A stretch of 17,439 nucleotides of DNA from Bacteroidales bacterium (GCA_024689525.1 JAILDI010000049.1:1-17439); one strand, 5' to 3'; numbered from the stretch's first letter, positions 1-7,973 are shown. Program-made: numbers and translations. Notes: generated by a model from the letters alone, not told the origin.

Positions 1-1218
1 GCCGTGCAGGTGCAGGCGCAGGATCTGGCGCATTACAAACGCATCGTGAAGGAGCTTAGCTCGTCCAAGTACCAGGGCCGTGGCTATGCGCGCGGCGGGG
101 CCAACAAGGCGGGCCGATATCTGGAGAAGGCGTACCGCAGGGCCGGGGTCGATGAAGTGACGCTCCAGCCTTTCACCATCGACATAAACACCTTCCCGGG
201 GAAGATGGAAATGTGGGCCGATGGGCGCAAGCTCACCGCGGGGGTCGATTTCTCCATGAGGGAGTATTCGCCAGGCGTGAAAGGGGAATTCCCTGTGTAT
301 CATGTCGATACGCTGAATTTTGATGCCAATAAGATGTATGCCGATCTGGCCAGGCCGGAGTACGCCAACGCGCTTGTGTGCTGCGAATTCTGGTTCGCGT
401 ACAGGCACGGACAGGACTTCAAGCGCTTGCAGAAGGCGGGCGAGTGCGGGAATGCGGGACTTATCCAAACATGGACGTCTCCCATAAAGTTTTATAAGGC
501 GTACGGGCATCGTGTGGTGGACAAACCCATCGTGTGGGTAACGCCTGAGGCGATAGCGGGTGTCAAAAGCGTAAAGCTTAACGTGGAAAACGAATTCCTG
601 AAGGACTACGAACTGTTTAACGTAATAGCCAAAGTTGAGGGCACACGCCACGACAGCTGCTATGTTTTCACTGCACATTACGACCATCTCGGCAACCTGG
701 GCCGTCGCATTTTCTACGCCGGAGCCAACGACAACGCCTCCGGAACGGCCACGCTAGTGACTCTGGCGGCATATTACGCGAAGCATCGACCCGTATATGA
801 TATGTACTTCCTCTCCTTCTCCGGCGAGGACGCCAATCTTCGCGGCTCGGAGTTCTTTGTGGAGCATCCTGTGGTGCCCCTGTCGCAGATTAAGTACCTC
901 TTCAACATCGACATGATAGGGGACAACAACCCCGTCCAGTACTGCGAGGTGAGCGACGCCGGGATGAGGGGCTATAACCTCTTTGAAAGCATCAACGCCT
1001 CCGAGGGCTATTTCAAGGCCCTGAACCGCGGCGAGCTGGCGGCGAACAGCGACCACTATCCCTTTGCCATTCGCGGCGTGCCCTGCATCTTCCTGGAGAA
1101 TGAAGAGGGCGACGCCTTCCAATATTACCATACTATATATGATAATTGGAAGCACGCGGTGTTCGACAGCTACGAGCCCGTGTTCAAATTAGTGCGCGAT
1201 TTCATCGACCAGTACTAA
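1..1218 (+). CDS. M28 family zinc metallopeptidase, 5' truncated
   Basis: This is the C-terminal majority of a secreted M28 (aminopeptidase Y/S-like) co-catalytic zinc peptidase that would cleave peptides in the periplasm or outside the cell. The frame is open to base 1, and the first residues (AVQVQAQ) look like the end of a signal peptide. The GTG at base 4 is therefore probably internal and the true start lies upstream. Counting from that codon, the family metal site is complete: HYDHLG (H225), NDNASG (D243), SGED (catalytic E275, metal ligand D276), IDMIGD (D303) and NSDHYPF (H351). D276 replaces the Glu more usual at the second position of the EE pair, but Asp can serve as a ligand. About 200 residues before the metal site probably hold an inserted or PA-like region. 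The substrate cannot be told from sequence. No convincing terminator with a T-tract follows. Confidence 0.88.
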   Translation, partial: AVQVQAQDLAHYKRIVKELSSSKYQGRGYARGGANKAGRYLEKAYRRAGVDEVTLQPFTIDINTFPGKMEMWADGRKLTAGVDFSMREYSPGVKGEFPVYHVDTLNFDANKMYADLARPEYANALVCCEFWFAYRHGQDFKRLQKAGECGNAGLIQTWTSPIKFYKAYGHRVVDKPIVWVTPEAIAGVKSVKLNVENEFLKDYELFNVIAKVEGTRHDSCYVFTAHYDHLGNLGRRIFYAGANDNASGTATLVTLAAYYAKHRPVYDMYFLSFSGEDANLRGSEFFVEHPVVPLSQIKYLFNIDMIGDNNPVQYCEVSDAGMRGYNLFESINASEGYFKALNRGELAANSDHYPFAIRGVPCIFLENEEGDAFQYYHTIYDNWKHAVFDSYEPVFKLVRDFIDQY

Positions 1219-1240
1219 AAAATCCACATATCGAAAAAAA

Positions 1241-1262
1241 TTCTGCAAAAAAATTTGCGGAA
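1241..1262 (+). other. hairpin overlapping the -33 element of the next promoter
   Basis: The arms TTCTGCAAA and TTTGCGGAA (nine pairs, one of them G-T) enclose an AAAA loop. The right arm contains the TTTG used as the -33 element of the 1316 gene. No T-run follows, so it is a poor intrinsic terminator. It may end the peptidase transcript weakly, act as an operator-like site, or be chance in A/T-rich DNA. Confidence 0.3.
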
Positions 1263-1284
1263 TAAAATATTTGTCTTACCTTTG
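1254..1284 (+). promoter_or_regulatory. Bacteroidetes-type promoter for the 1316 barrel gene
   Basis: A -33 TTTG (1254-1257), a 19-base spacer and a -7 TACCTTTG (1277-1284) match the Bacteroidetes primary sigma factor consensus exactly. Transcription should start near 1291, leaving a leader of about 25 bases before the ATG at 1316. Confidence 0.85.
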
Positions 1285-1315
1285 CAGTGTACTAATGAAC
1301 TAATACAGTAAAGCA

Positions 1316-3688
1316 ATGAGAAGACTGTTCGCAATTTCGATGATGCTGTTCGTGGCTGTAACAGCGTTTGCAAAGGGTAGGAATGACTGGGGCGGTAAGG
1401 TTGTTGACGAAAACGGCAACCCCGTGGCGTATGCCAACGTGGCCGTACTTTCCAAGGCCGACAGCACCGTGGTGTGCGGCACTGTGACCGCAGAAGACGG
1501 CACTTTCAATATCGTAACAACCGAGTCCGACGGCATCATGATGATTGCCATGCTGGGCTATCAGACCATATATATTATACCTGTCGATGGGGCCGTAATC
1601 ACCCTTTACGAAGACTCCACCATGCTGGAGGGTGCCGTGGCAACTGCCATAATGCCCAAGACCAAACTCACGGGCGAGGGACTGCAGACCAGCGTCAAGG
1701 GCTCCGTGCTGGAGAATGCGGGCTCGGCAAAAGACGTTCTGGCCAAGACTCCCGGAATGGTGAAGAGTGCAAACGGGCTGGAGGTTATCGGCAAGGGGAC
1801 CCCGCTGGTGTACATCAACGGCAGGAAAGTGACCGACGCCACAGAACTTGACCGCCTGCAGAGTAACGAGATCCAGAGCATCGAGGTTATCACAAACCCC
1901 GGTGCGCAGTACGACGCAACCGTGAACAGCGTCGTGCGCATCAAGACGGTCCGCAGGCAAGGGGAGGGCTTCGGCTTCAGCGTGAACGCATCCGACGCGC
2001 AGTCGCTCCAGTGGATCAAGGGCAATGACCCCTTTGCCGCGGTAAACGCAAACTACCGTATCGGAGGCGTGGACTTCTTCGCTGGCGTGAACTACGAGGG
2101 GAACACTTCCCGCCAGATAAGCGACATCGAAAAAGCATCCTTCGGCATCAAGGACGGGGCCTCCTGGACATTCGAGAACAAGAGCCACCTGTATGACGAA
2201 TACTTCGGCAGCACCCTTTACGGCAATGCGGGCGTGAACTGGCAGATGGCCGACAATCACTTCATCGGCGGTAAGCTGGAGTGGGGCCGTCACCTTACAT
2301 ACAACATGCGCACGGAGGTGGACGACAATGCCTACGAGAACGGCACCCTCATCGACCGGCTCACCACTACGTCGGACGACGTCATCGGCAGTCACATCCC
2401 CTACAATCTGGGCGCGAACCTCTACTACAACGGCCAGGTGGGCAAATTGGGCGTGGACGTGAATGTCGACTATTACGGGACCGACGACTCGTCGACATCG
2501 ACATCGACCGAAACCAGTTCGATGACAAGCGATGCCTCCATTCTGGCCGACAGCTACAACACGGGCCGGATGTACGCCGCCAAGGCTGTGCTTTCCTATC
2601 CCATCTGGATGGGTCAGCTGCAGGTTGGAACGGAGGAGACTTTCTCCCGCAGGAACGATGTCTACACCATATCGGGCGTGGAGATTCCGGCTTCATCGGC
2701 CAAAGTTGCAGAGGACAATTATGCCGGATTTGCCTCCTATGGCTTCTTCCTGCCGATAGGCATGTTCAATGCCGGCGTGCGCTACGAATATGTGCACTAT
2801 GCCTATGAGGATGCCCTGGCGCCCGCGAACAATCTCCAGCGCAATTATGGCAACTTCTTCCCCAACCTCTCGTACGCCGGAGCGTTCGGCCCCGTGCAGG
2901 TGATGCTGAACTACAGCACCAAGACCCGCAGGCCCAACTACGCCAACCTGTCCAGCGCCATCCGCTACAACAGCAGGTACATCTGGCAGAGCGGCAACTC
3001 ACAGCTCCAGCCGGAAATTGCCCAGAATATCGGCCTCACCGCTATCTGGAAGTACGTGACATTTATGCTCAACTACACCCGCAGGGACAATGCCATTATG
3101 ACCTGGTCGGCCCCTTATGGCGACGAAGGCGTAATCCTGGTGAAGCCCCGTAACATCGACACTCCTTATAGGTCGATGGCGGCTGTTGTGAACCTCACTC
3201 CAACTATCGGCCCCTGGACTATGAACTACACCTTAGGCGTTATGCCTCAGTGGCTTACGATAAACGCGCCCGACGCCCGCGAGGCCTCAGGCTTCCGCGA
3301 AACCAAGTTCAACGACAAGCCGATGTATATGGCCCAGCTGTTCAATACGTTTAACGTGAAGGGCGGATGGCAGTTCGAACTGGGCGCAACCGTGCTCTCC
3401 AAGTGCTACATGCAGAATATCGAGATCACCAGCGTCTACTGCGACATAACCGCAGCGGTGCAGAAAACCCTCCTGAAGGACGGCTCCCTGGTGCTCCGCC
3501 TTGAAGGCAGCGACCTCACGGGTACCGCCCACCAGAACGCCGACACCGACTTCGGCAACCACACCATCACGCAGACCAACCTGATGGACACGCAGAAAGT
3601 GAAACTCTCCCTGCGCTACAACTTCAACACCGCCCAAAGCAAGTACCGCGGCACCGGCGCCGGCTCTGAGAACAAAGACCGCATGTAA
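1316..3688 (+). CDS. outer-membrane beta-barrel protein, TonB-dependent receptor-like
   Basis: This is a 790-residue outer-membrane protein of the carboxypeptidase-regulatory-like plus beta-barrel type common in Bacteroidetes. Residues 1-20 are a signal peptide (cleavage near AFA-K). Residues 24-100 are a CarboxypepD_reg-like fold with the typical GKVVDENGNPVAYANV start. Residues about 120-215 resemble a plug domain, with KTPGM, VYINGRKV and IEVITNPGAQYDA. The remainder is rich in alternating aromatic strands and probably forms the barrel; the C-terminus (LSLRYNF followed by a charged tail) is typical of the OMP_b-brl_3 group. No SusD-like partner is adjacent, so it is probably not the transporter of a glycan-utilisation locus. 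The substrate is unknown. The ATG is chosen because it follows a consensus promoter and begins the signal peptide. The gene is monocistronic, ending before a strong hairpin. Confidence 0.88.
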   Translation: MRRLFAISMMLFVAVTAFAKGRNDWGGKVVDENGNPVAYANVAVLSKADSTVVCGTVTAEDGTFNIVTTESDGIMMIAMLGYQTIYIIPVDGAVITLYEDSTMLEGAVATAIMPKTKLTGEGLQTSVKGSVLENAGSAKDVLAKTPGMVKSANGLEVIGKGTPLVYINGRKVTDATELDRLQSNEIQSIEVITNPGAQYDATVNSVVRIKTVRRQGEGFGFSVNASDAQSLQWIKGNDPFAAVNANYRIGGVDFFAGVNYEGNTSRQISDIEKASFGIKDGASWTFENKSHLYDEYFGSTLYGNAGVNWQMADNHFIGGKLEWGRHLTYNMRTEVDDNAYENGTLIDRLTTTSDDVIGSHIPYNLGANLYYNGQVGKLGVDVNVDYYGTDDSSTSTSTETSSMTSDASILADSYNTGRMYAAKAVLSYPIWMGQLQVGTEETFSRRNDVYTISGVEIPASSAKVAEDNYAGFASYGFFLPIGMFNAGVRYEYVHYAYEDALAPANNLQRNYGNFFPNLSYAGAFGPVQVMLNYSTKTRRPNYANLSSAIRYNSRYIWQSGNSQLQPEIAQNIGLTAIWKYVTFMLNYTRRDNAIMTWSAPYGDEGVILVKPRNIDTPYRSMAAVVNLTPTIGPWTMNYTLGVMPQWLTINAPDAREASGFRETKFNDKPMYMAQLFNTFNVKGGWQFELGATVLSKCYMQNIEITSVYCDITAAVQKTLLKDGSLVLRLEGSDLTGTAHQNADTDFGNHTITQTNLMDTQKVKLSLRYNFNTAQSKYRGTGAGSENKDRM

Positions 3689-3733
3689 ATCCGCGTGGCG
3701 GCTAAAATATTGATACAAAACGCATTATTTACC

Positions 3734-3763
3734 GCTCCCCTGGTGCAAAACCACCAGGGGAGC
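3734..3763 (+). terminator. perfect 12-bp hairpin after the barrel gene
   Basis: The arms GCTCCCCTGGTG and CACCAGGGGAGC are exact complements around the six-base loop CAAAAC, 45 bases after the stop codon. The stem is GC-rich and stable, but only ACTACGTTAAA follows and no T-tract is present. It is probably a terminator or a 3'-end stabiliser of the mRNA. Confidence 0.65.
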
Positions 3764-3811
3764 ACTACGTTAAATGCTGAGGTTCAGCCAGTTAACCGCC
3801 AGGAAATTTTT

Positions 3812-3843
3812 TTTGCGAAAATGATGCAAGATTCGTATCTTTG
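3812..3843 (+). promoter_or_regulatory. Bacteroidetes-type promoter for the lipoprotein/barrel pair
   Basis: A -33 TTTG (3812-3815), a 20-base spacer and a -7 TATCTTTG (3836-3843) fit the consensus. The predicted start of transcription, near 3850, lies downstream of the alternative TTG start at 3841 and so argues for the ATG at 3868. Confidence 0.8.
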
Positions 3844-3867
3844 GGTGATTTACAGGAAAAACGAGCT

Positions 3868-4230
3868 ATGAAGTGGCTGCATAATATTCTCAAAGGCATA
3901 TCCCTCACGGGGGCGCTGTTTGTGTTTCAGGCGTGCTACGGTTCGCCGCAGGATCCGATGTGGGACATGCAGGATGCCGAGATGAGTTTTTCGGTTGTGT
4001 CGCACGTAACCGGGGAGCCGCTGGAGGGCATACAGGTTTCACAAGACAACCGCGCACTTGGAAAAACGGGTGCCGATGGCAAATGCAAGGTTCAGTTCTC
4101 GTATCGGACGAACTACCGCGGCCCGTACCTCCGTTTCGAGGACGGCAACGAATTATATGCCGTTAAGGACACGGTTCTGGACGACCTCACGTATCGCGAA
4201 ATCATCATCAAAATGGATCCCAAGCAATGA
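3868..4230 (+). CDS. small lipoprotein, possible rSAM/lipoprotein-system member
   Basis: This is a 120-residue lipoprotein. A basic, hydrophobic N-terminus leads to the lipobox FQAC, so Cys22 is the likely lipidated residue. The mature part, from about residue 38, reads like a small carboxypeptidase-regulatory/Ig-like beta-sandwich (VVSHVTGEPLEGIQV, then KTGADGKCKVQF). The ACYGSP segment at the lipid site recalls the putative lipoproteins of the Bacteroidetes rSAM/lipoprotein system, but this is from memory and no radical SAM gene lies in the window. An in-frame TTG at 3841 sits inside the promoter and is rejected as the start. The stop overlaps the start of the next gene in ATGA, so the two are translationally coupled and may work together at the outer membrane. 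Confidence 0.8.
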   Translation: MKWLHNILKGISLTGALFVFQACYGSPQDPMWDMQDAEMSFSVVSHVTGEPLEGIQVSQDNRALGKTGADGKCKVQFSYRTNYRGPYLRFEDGNELYAVKDTVLDDLTYREIIIKMDPKQ

Positions 4231-4844
4231 GGAAACTGATATTAATCCTTTTCCTCTGCATTGGTGCCGCTGCATATGCACAGGAGCCCTTTCAACAGAG
4301 CATTTCTGTGGAACTGGGCGGCGGCTTCGGCCCGTTGCATATGAACTTTCCGGGCGCCTGCCCCACCAGTCTTGAGAAAAGTATTTACGCGAATCAGGGG
4401 AAGTCGCTTTCCTGCAACCAATACCTTTTCCCGGAGGTGGATTTGGGCGTTGCCTGGCGATTCGCCCGCAGATGGGAACTGTCGTTAATTGGCGGGATTG
4501 CGTGGGCGGAATATACAGTGAGGACGCACGAACAATTCGGCATCGACCCTTACGGTGAGCCCCGTTACGATGCATCGACATCCATAGAAACCTATAAAAC
4601 GTTATCGTCGCCTTATTTCAACTCCACTCTTCAGGCCCGCGTCATATGGAATCCGGAAGGAAAAGTGCAGGCATATACCGGCGTAGGGCTAGGCATAGCG
4701 TGTGTCGGAACTGAATGGGCTCCTTTCCCCGCATTAACCCCTATCGGCGTAAGATATGTCGGGGAGCACCTTTACGGTTTCCTGGAAATACCCTTCACAA
4801 CCACCTCGTCCCTTCTCCACGGTGGTCTGGGCTGGCGCTTCTAA
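4227..4844 (+). CDS. small outer-membrane beta-barrel protein
   Basis: This is a 205-residue exported protein. Residues 1-18 are a signal peptide (cleavage at AYA-Q). The mature chain has alternating hydrophobic/aromatic strands with glycine-rich turns (SVELGGGFGPL, LSLIGGIAWAEY, VQAYTGVGLGIACVG) and ends in GGLGWRF. The terminal Phe preceded by alternating residues is the usual signal for insertion by the BAM machinery. Its size would suit a barrel of about eight strands. I do not recognise a specific family. It overlaps the upstream lipoprotein gene by four bases and shares its promoter. Its stop codon directly abuts the stop of the convergent gene at 4845, with no space for a terminator. 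Confidence 0.8.
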   Translation: MRKLILILFLCIGAAAYAQEPFQQSISVELGGGFGPLHMNFPGACPTSLEKSIYANQGKSLSCNQYLFPEVDLGVAWRFARRWELSLIGGIAWAEYTVRTHEQFGIDPYGEPRYDASTSIETYKTLSSPYFNSTLQARVIWNPEGKVQAYTGVGLGIACVGTEWAPFPALTPIGVRYVGEHLYGFLEIPFTTTSSLLHGGLGWRF

Positions 4845-5207
4845 TCAGGTTTCCTGAGCAGAATCTTGGTGCCCGGGCTCTTGCGCGACGGCATCGACCC
4901 TCACGCAGCAAATCAGCGGAATTACAAGGCAGATGATGAAGAACAAGGGCCAGGTGTATAACTGGTCGAGGCCCTTGAGATTGAACAGGGCCTGGATGGA
5001 TGCGACGATCAACGACACCAGCATCATCGCCACGATGCCGATGAAAATGCTCACTCCGATGGCGGAGAAAACCTTCACGCCGTGGGTGGCAAAAGTTTGG
5101 TCGTCCTTATGCTTCAAAGGCAACATCAGAAGCGCGACCGAAAGCACATAAGCCGCCTTCGAAAGCCATTCTTTGTAATTTGCGAGAGATTTGAGATATC
5201 TTCCCAT
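4845..5207 (-). CDS. hypothetical inner-membrane protein with three helices
   Basis: This is a 120-residue protein with three likely transmembrane helices, at about residues 16-30, 46-70 and 86-102, a positively charged N-terminus (MGRYLKSLANYKEWLSK) and a short acidic C-terminal tail ending QET. It has no recognisable catalytic motif, and I do not recognise the family. It is a real gene rather than a shadow: hydrophobic segments alternate with polar loops, no competing gene lies on the other strand, and a TATATTTG element stands upstream on the same strand. It is transcribed alone, away from the phosphatase operon and towards the small barrel gene. Confidence 0.72.
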   Translation of the reverse strand: MGRYLKSLANYKEWLSKAAYVLSVALLMLPLKHKDDQTFATHGVKVFSAIGVSIFIGIVAMMLVSLIVASIQALFNLKGLDQLYTWPLFFIICLVIPLICCVRVDAVAQEPGHQDSAQET

Positions 5208-5224
5208 AGAGATGAGGTTTACTG

Positions 5225-5232
5225 CAAATATA
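5225..5232 (-). promoter_or_regulatory. -7 element for the minus-strand membrane protein gene
   Basis: On the minus strand this reads TATATTTG, a full -7 match, 18 bases before the ATG at 5207. No good TTTG is found 19-20 bases further upstream on that strand, so the promoter is incomplete. It lies back to back with the plus-strand element at 5246-5253. Confidence 0.6.
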
Positions 5233-5245
5233 CCAAAAAAATACG

Positions 5246-5253
5246 TATATTTG
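5246..5253 (+). promoter_or_regulatory. -7 element for the phosphatase-rsmE-radA operon
   Basis: TATATTTG, 19 bases before the ATG at 5273, matches the -7 consensus. Only a partial TG stands at the expected -33 position (5223-5224). The predicted leader is only about 12 bases. Confidence 0.6.
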
Positions 5254-5272
5254 GGAAACCAAACCGAAGCTT

Positions 5273-7228
5273 ATGAGAAAGACCGTCCTTCGCGCCCTAA
5301 TGGCCGTAACCGCAGCCCTGTTAACAGCCCTGGCAATAAACGCACAGCCCGGAAGAGTGCCGGAGCATATGAGTGCGGAGTTCCTGGGAATGCTGGAGGA
5401 AAACATCTACCGCGCCGGTGTGAACACCAATCCGTACGAGTTTATCCCGGGTGCGGAAACTCCGGTTCCGAGAGGCTACAAACCCTTCTATATCAGCCAC
5501 TATGGCCGCCACGGCTCACGCAGCAACTGGGCGGGGATGACATACCCTTATGTGCTGGATTTCTTCAACAAGGCGTATGACCAGGGCCTGCTTACGGAGG
5601 ACGGAGAGGCGGCTCTCACCCGCCTTGCGCAGATTGTGGAAAACCACAACCATATGGACGGCCGCCTCACGGAGCGCGGCCAGCGCGAGCACAAGGAGAT
5701 AGCCGCCCGTATGTACGACAAATACAAGAGGGTGTTCCGCAGCGGCAACCGCCGCGTGAGGGCAATCTCCAGCGTCTCCCCCCGCTGCATCGTGAGTATG
5801 AGCGCCTTCACCGGCAGCCTGCTCTCCAAGGACAACCGCCTGAACGTCACCTGGGACACCGGTGAGGAATATATGAAATACATCAGCACGGACGATCCCC
5901 GTCCCGTGCGCCAAGCCGTTCGGGAAGTGATAAAGGCCCATCACGAGGCCTATCCGCCGGATGTGGAAACCTTCTACAAGCGGCTTTTCACCAATCCGGA
6001 AGCGGCAAAGGAGCTGGCCGAAGACCCTGTGAGGCTCATGGACGGCGTATTCGACATGGCAACCATATGCGGTTCCTTCGACATGGACGATTTCCTGCTC
6101 CGCCTCTTCTCCTGGGAAGACATTTACCGTTATACTGAGCGCACCTGCATGGACATGTATCTGCGCCAGTGCAACTCTGTGGAATGGGGCGACCAGCGCA
6201 TGCCCCCCGTCCAAATGCTTGTCGATGACGTAATAGAGAAGGCCGATTATGCCATCACCACAGGCGACGTGCAGGTGGATCTCCGCTTCGGCCACGACTG
6301 GCAGCTGATGGCCTTCTGCTCCCGCATCGGCATAGAAGGAGTGGCGGAAAGGCGGGACCAGTTCAACTGCCGCCGCTGGCAGGGATTCATGTACACCCCC
6401 TTTGCCGGCAACCTGCAGATGATATTCTACCGCAACAGGGACGGAGAGGTTCTGGTGAAGTTCTACATCAACGAGCGCGAAACCGGCCTCATCGGCCTGG
6501 AAGGCGGCCCGTACTACTTCTGGGAGGATGTGAAGCACGCCTGGATGTACCATCCGGAGATGGACGAGGTGGAGGAGGTGGTGAACACCGCGGTGCCGGA
6601 GGTCTCCGGCCTGTGCGTTGCCCCGGACGGCAAGGGTTTCATCGCCGCATCGGACGAGCACGGCCTGTACAAGGTGTCGCGCCACGGCCGCACGGAGGAG
6701 TTCTACACGGAGAAGGAAATGGACTGCGAGGGCGTTACCATCGACCCTGAAAACGGGGATATCTATTACGTGGTGGAAGGCACCCAGGAGGTCTGGCGCG
6801 TGATTGCACCGGACTATTATAATAAGGAACTGGTGTGCGTGCTGGACGAATTCGGAAAGAATACGAACATCGGCCTGGAAGGCATCACCTGGTACGAGGA
6901 CGATGAATTCTTCGTGGGCAACCAGATGATGCCCGCGGTGCTGTACCGCTATTCGCTGAGCAAAGGCATCGTGGAGCAGAATCCAGTGAGGAGCACGTCG
7001 GAAATCGCCGACCTGTGCTATGACCCGCAGACAGGCTATCTGTGGATAGCCGACAGCGAGCGCCACACGCTTAACCTCTGCAACATCCACGGAGAGATGA
7101 TCCACGCCTATCCCGTGCCCTTCATCGACAATGCGGAAGGCCTCTGGATCGACAGGGACAACAGCTGCATCTGGGTGGGCGACGACACCACCGGCAAGCT
7201 TTACAAGATTCATTTCGAGAATCTGTAG
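5273..7228 (+). CDS. secreted histidine acid phosphatase fused to a SdiA-regulated-like beta-propeller
   Basis: This is a 651-residue exported protein (signal peptide 1-24, cleavage near INA-Q). Residues about 45-435 are a branch 2 histidine phosphatase of the phytase/MINPP type: HYGRHGSRSNW holds the phosphate-binding R79-H80-G81 and R83, RRVRAISSVSPRC (160-172) holds conserved Arg, and FGHDWQL (339-345) gives the H341-D342 pair of histidine acid phosphatases. Family members hydrolyse phosphomonoesters such as inositol phosphates. Residues about 441-651 contain repeated blades marked by SGLCVAPDGK, CEGVTIDPENG, LEGITWYEDD, IADLCYDPQTG and AEGLWIDRDN, like the SdiA-regulated/NHL class of beta-propellers. 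This is an unusual fusion; the propeller may bind ligand or metal, or have its own esterase activity (inference). It heads a probable operon, seven bases before rsmE. Confidence 0.85.
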   Translation: MRKTVLRALMAVTAALLTALAINAQPGRVPEHMSAEFLGMLEENIYRAGVNTNPYEFIPGAETPVPRGYKPFYISHYGRHGSRSNWAGMTYPYVLDFFNKAYDQGLLTEDGEAALTRLAQIVENHNHMDGRLTERGQREHKEIAARMYDKYKRVFRSGNRRVRAISSVSPRCIVSMSAFTGSLLSKDNRLNVTWDTGEEYMKYISTDDPRPVRQAVREVIKAHHEAYPPDVETFYKRLFTNPEAAKELAEDPVRLMDGVFDMATICGSFDMDDFLLRLFSWEDIYRYTERTCMDMYLRQCNSVEWGDQRMPPVQMLVDDVIEKADYAITTGDVQVDLRFGHDWQLMAFCSRIGIEGVAERRDQFNCRRWQGFMYTPFAGNLQMIFYRNRDGEVLVKFYINERETGLIGLEGGPYYFWEDVKHAWMYHPEMDEVEEVVNTAVPEVSGLCVAPDGKGFIAASDEHGLYKVSRHGRTEEFYTEKEMDCEGVTIDPENGDIYYVVEGTQEVWRVIAPDYYNKELVCVLDEFGKNTNIGLEGITWYEDDEFFVGNQMMPAVLYRYSLSKGIVEQNPVRSTSEIADLCYDPQTGYLWIADSERHTLNLCNIHGEMIHAYPVPFIDNAEGLWIDRDNSCIWVGDDTTGKLYKIHFENL

Positions 7229-7235
7229 ATTTGCG

Positions 7236-7973
7236 ATGGAACTGTTTTACGCGAAAGAGGCGCATGGGAGCGTCGTTACACTGGATCAGGAGGAGAGCGG
7301 GCACTGCATCAAGGTGCTGCGGCACCGCGTGGGGGATGAGGTGTGCGTGATAGACGGGATGGGGACGATGCTCAGGTGCAGGCTCACCGATGCGAATGCA
7401 AAGGGAGCGCTGCTGGAGGTGCTGGAGCGCACGGAGGGATTCGGCGTGCCCGGGTATCACCTCACGCTGGCGTGCTGCCCCACCAAGAACAACGACCGCT
7501 TCGAGTGGATGGTGGAAAAGGCCACGGAGATGGGTGTGGACAGGATTGTGCCGCTCATCGGCGAACGTTCGGAGCGCAAAGTGTACAAGTCGGACAGGGC
7601 AAGGCGCATAGCGCTGTCGGCGGCAAAACAGTCCCTGAAGGCGCTCATCCCGGAGGTGGAGGAGCCCGTGAGCGTGACGGAGTTCCTGCGGCGGCCGCTG
7701 CAGGGCATCGGCCTCATAGCATACTGCTTTGTGGGTTCGCGAGTGCCCATAACGGAGGCCCTTGACGGCATCGACCCAGATACTCCAATCACAGTTCTCA
7801 TCGGCCCGGAGGGGGATTTCAGCCCGGAGGAAGCGGCGATGGCTCTGGAGCGGGGGTATCGGCCCATACATCTGGGACCGTCACGGCTGCGCACGGAGAC
7901 TGCGGCTCTGGCGGCGGTGAGCGCGGTATATTTGAATTTTATCGGCAAGAAGGCATATGTCAGCGAAGACTAA
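7236..7973 (+). CDS. rsmE: 16S rRNA (uracil1498-N3)-methyltransferase RsmE
   Basis: This is a 245-residue cytoplasmic SPOUT-class enzyme that uses S-adenosylmethionine to methylate N3 of U1498 in 16S rRNA. Its N-terminal PUA-like RNA-binding domain covers about residues 1-70 (GHCIKVLRHRVGDEV). The catalytic knot domain follows, with KATEMGVDRIVPL (95-107), ERSERK (110-115), the SAM-binding VLIGPEGDFSPEE (187-199) and LGPSRLRTETAAL (213-225). The length matches the family. The ATG at 7236 is chosen over in-frame upstream codons because those lie inside the phosphatase gene and this one begins the standard MELFYA start. It starts seven bases after the phosphatase stop and overlaps radA by 17 bases, so the three are probably co-transcribed. 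Confidence 0.95.
   Translation: MELFYAKEAHGSVVTLDQEESGHCIKVLRHRVGDEVCVIDGMGTMLRCRLTDANAKGALLEVLERTEGFGVPGYHLTLACCPTKNNDRFEWMVEKATEMGVDRIVPLIGERSERKVYKSDRARRIALSAAKQSLKALIPEVEEPVSVTEFLRRPLQGIGLIAYCFVGSRVPITEALDGIDPDTPITVLIGPEGDFSPEEAAMALERGYRPIHLGPSRLRTETAALAAVSAVYLNFIGKKAYVSED

Noticed and set aside
1292..2395. Long open frame on the minus strand inside the barrel gene
   Set aside because: The plus-strand frame has a signal peptide, recognisable domains and a consensus promoter. The minus frame is a His/Val/Ala-rich shadow of GC-rich codons.
5516..7213. 565-codon open frame on the minus strand across the phosphatase gene
   Set aside because: It is long only because the opposite codons avoid stops on the complement. 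Its translation is His/Val-rich with no motif, while the plus strand has clear catalytic motifs.
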